Shown piece by piece: positions 62,209-64,000 of a stretch of 64,000 nt of DNA. The DNA lies in the NCBI RefSeq assembly GCF_018449725.1, contig NZ_JAAVVC010000012.1:1-64000 (forward strand), in the 5' to 3' direction. The notes beneath the pieces were generated by a model. That model was not told where the DNA came from. It searched no databases and saw only the letters and a list, made by a program, of their open reading frames with translations. Source of the DNA: Pseudomonas sp. dw_612 (GTDB lineage Bacteria; Pseudomonadota; Gammaproteobacteria; Pseudomonadales; Pseudomonadaceae). Position 1 is the stretch's first letter. Every line of letters begins with the position of its first letter. A program made the position numbers and the translations under genes.

Positions 62209-64000
62209 CAGTCAAATTCCGTATATGAAGTTTTAGCGTTACCATTTTTATCCAATATAACAACCGCTCTAGTCTGCTCACCATACTGCAACCCGTCCCT
62301 TTTAAATCCTTCACCTATTTTTTTACCCATTTCAATAGGTTGTCGTGAAGCATCTATACCACGCTGCCTAAAAATTAACTTCGCGCGTTGTATTGCATTA
62401 AATTGATCACGATGACTAAGAAAGCGCGTCGCGGCCGAAGGGATGATGGGCTCGCCTTTTTTCTTTCCTTCCTTGTACCTTTCTATTTCGCCTGTCGTAG
62501 GATTTTTGCCTTCCTTCACCCGATCAAGCTGGGATTGTAGGGTTGTTTGTGCTCCATGTTTCTGCTGAAAATGGGCACCCTTAATCGATTCTTCCATGTC
62601 CTTCAAGCGCTTATAAAAAACCGACTCTGATAACTCATCAATTCTTGCTCGACGCTGCTCAGCCGTCATTTTCGGCAGCGGCGGTTCGCCGTCATCAACT
62701 CTAGGGGCAACAACATCGTCCGTCGAAGAGCAACCCGACTTATTCGCCCCCGGGCAGTTACCGCTCAACCCCAACGGATCAACCCACCCCGTCGGATTCG
62801 GCGTGTATTGATACTGGTTGACCCCACCCGCCAACTTGATCGGGTCCGGCGTCAGGTACCGACCTACATCCGGATCATAGTACCGATGCCGGTTGTAATG
62901 CAGGCCGCTCTCAGCATCAAAGTACTGCCCCTGAAACCGCAACGGCTGCTCAAGTTGTTCACCCGCGCCGTGCGTTAGGCCAACAACCTTCCCATATGCG
63001 TTGTACTTCGCAGCCCAAACAACCTCGCCGCCGAAATCCGTCAACTCCAGCGGTGTGCCGAGGTGATCGAGTTGGTAGTAGAACGGGCAAGCCTTACGCG
63101 GGCCTTTGCCGTCGAGCATGGCCAACGGGCGGAAGGTGCCGGGCTCATAAACATAGCTGCGGTAATGTTCGCGGCTGCTTTCGGCAACAACCTGATCGCC
63201 CTGCCAGAAGAACTCGGTTGTCCGACCTTCGATGGTTTTGGCGATGCGGCGGCCGAAGGCGTCGTAGCGATAATTCGCACAACGTCCATTCGGCAACGTG
63301 ACGGCAACCAAGCGGTGTTGGCAGTCGTAGCGGTATTCGGTAACGAGTTTTTGCGCGGTGCCGCGCCGTTCGCGGATGAGGTTGCCGAAGGCGTCGTAGT
63401 CGTAATGCCGGTCGCCCTGCATCAGCAGACGATTGCCTTTGACGCTGGCCAAACCGGGACGGTCCTGCATCAGCAGGTTGCCCGCCGGGTCGTGGGCGAA
63501 GCTTTCAGGTGGGTCGTCGCGGGTGTGGCGGACGCGGATCAGGCGGTTGAGGGCGTCGTAAACATAACTGCGCTGGCCGTGGCGGGTATCGGCGATGCTG
63601 TCGAGATTGCCGTTGGCGCTGTAGGCATAATCGCGGCGATACAGCGGTTGGCGTTGTTGGCTGACAGCATGGGCCTTCAGACGTCCTTGATCGTCGTAGG
63701 CATATTCACAGAGAAGCAGGCCTTGTTGGCGCTGTTGCTCACGACCGAAGTGGAACTGGTGGGTGGTAAGTTGCGCGCCATTGAGATCGATGGCGCTGAG
63801 TGCGCCGCCCTTGGCGTAGTGGTAATCGAGTTTGCTGTTGTCAGGCAGGCGCAGATGTTTGAGTTGGCCGCAGGCGTCGTAGCCGTAGCGCAAGGTGCCC
63901 CAGCCCTGGTGTTCGGTGATGAGGCGGTCTTGTTTGTCGTACGCAAATTCCAGTGGATGGTCGCTGCCATCATCGACGCCGACCAATCGGCCGAGGCTGT
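62208..64000 (-). CDS. RHS-repeat polymorphic toxin, C-terminal part (5' end outside the window)
   Basis: The visible 597 residues are the end of a longer RHS protein, with the frame open to the window edge. YD repeats run to about 62900 (FAYDKQDRLITEHQGWGTL, YDAFGNLIRERRG, YRYDAFGRRIAKT). The RHS core ends with LHYNRHRYYDPDVGRYLTPDPI...WVDPLGL near 62764. After this, about 185 residues form the variable toxin tip: KGAHFQQKHGAQTTLQSQLDRV, PSAATRFLSHRDQFNAIQRAKLIFRQRG, and a basic end. His in HFQQKHG and the TRF.S..D..NAI pattern recall BECR-fold RNase toxins, with low confidence. Delivery is probably through type VI secretion (VgrG/PAAR outside the window). Confidence 0.88.
   Translation of the reverse strand, partial: SLGRLVGVDDGSDHPLEFAYDKQDRLITEHQGWGTLRYGYDACGQLKHLRLPDNSKLDYHYAKGGALSAIDLNGAQLTTHQFHFGREQQRQQGLLLCEYAYDDQGRLKAHAVSQQRQPLYRRDYAYSANGNLDSIADTRHGQRSYVYDALNRLIRVRHTRDDPPESFAHDPAGNLLMQDRPGLASVKGNRLLMQGDRHYDYDAFGNLIRERRGTAQKLVTEYRYDCQHRLVAVTLPNGRCANYRYDAFGRRIAKTIEGRTTEFFWQGDQVVAESSREHYRSYVYEPGTFRPLAMLDGKGPRKACPFYYQLDHLGTPLELTDFGGEVVWAAKYNAYGKVVGLTHGAGEQLEQPLRFQGQYFDAESGLHYNRHRYYDPDVGRYLTPDPIKLAGGVNQYQYTPNPTGWVDPLGLSGNCPGANKSGCSSTDDVVAPRVDDGEPPLPKMTAEQRRARIDELSESVFYKRLKDMEESIKGAHFQQKHGAQTTLQSQLDRVKEGKNPTTGEIERYKEGKKKGEPIIPSAATRFLSHRDQFNAIQRAKLIFRQRGIDASRQPIEMGKKIGEGFKRDGLQYGEQTRAVVILDKNGNAKTSYTEFD

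Overview
The window looks like a chromosomal segment of a fluorescens-group Pseudomonas. The gene order runs pqiC-like, parC, parE, yqiA, cpdA, nudF, cytX/thiC, tolC, waaA, hldE, msbA, the LPS-core genes up to waaF, glnE, aceE/aceF, dipA, msrA. From memory this follows the P. aeruginosa block around PA4964-PA5018. GC-rich coding sequence and many REP/REPIN palindromes (cores GTGGGAGCGGGCTTGCTCGC and GTAGGAGCTGCCGAAGGCTG) support the same placement. Nothing was searched against a database; all names rest on motifs, length and order.

Layout. 1-316: tandem 112-bp repeats and a terminator. 317-11118 (minus strand): a PqiC-like lipoprotein, topoisomerase IV genes parC and parE enclosing a retropepsin-like protease and a phytase-like esterase, the esterase yqiA, then a 1.6-kb repeat-rich insertion carrying a DUF6124 gene, then cpdA, a DUF1249 gene and nudF. 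11346-17245: an RsiV-type lipoprotein, a TPP-riboswitch-controlled thiC-cytX unit, and tolC. 17344-23145: waaA, a LysR regulator divergent from an EmrE-type SMR gene, and a three-gene oxidoreductase/aldo-keto reductase/Nudix-like unit. 23153-44208: a large envelope-sugar region with three accessory glycosyltransferase-like genes, hldE, dnpA, a mig-14-like gene, msbA, kinase-fold genes, a GT-C-like membrane protein, a GT2, a carbamoyltransferase, and an overlapping block of four kinase-fold genes plus waaG, waaC and waaF. 44585-52574: glnE, then the aceE-aceF pyruvate dehydrogenase operon with conspicuous dyads in its leader. 52854-59003: a PhoD-like phosphatase, a DipA-type phosphodiesterase, msrA and rlmJ.

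59004-64000 is accessory: a MITE-like element, a DUF3077 gene with a structured leader, and an AT-richer minus-strand row of small orphan genes downstream of the 3' end of an RHS polymorphic toxin gene that runs off the window. The toxin stop codon overlaps the start of its presumed immunity gene.

The most interesting unexplained signal is an 81-82 bp sequence found twice, upstream of the DUF6124 gene (8037-8117) and of the DUF3077 gene (59759-59840), both on the minus strand. Both copies fold on paper into the same three-way junction, the two inner hairpins show compensatory base changes, and the reading frame is not conserved. It is a candidate undescribed structured leader RNA (or mobile DNA structure) tied to two small-protein families. 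The second point of interest is the RHS toxin/immunity row, where direct repeats bound a 470-bp cassette.
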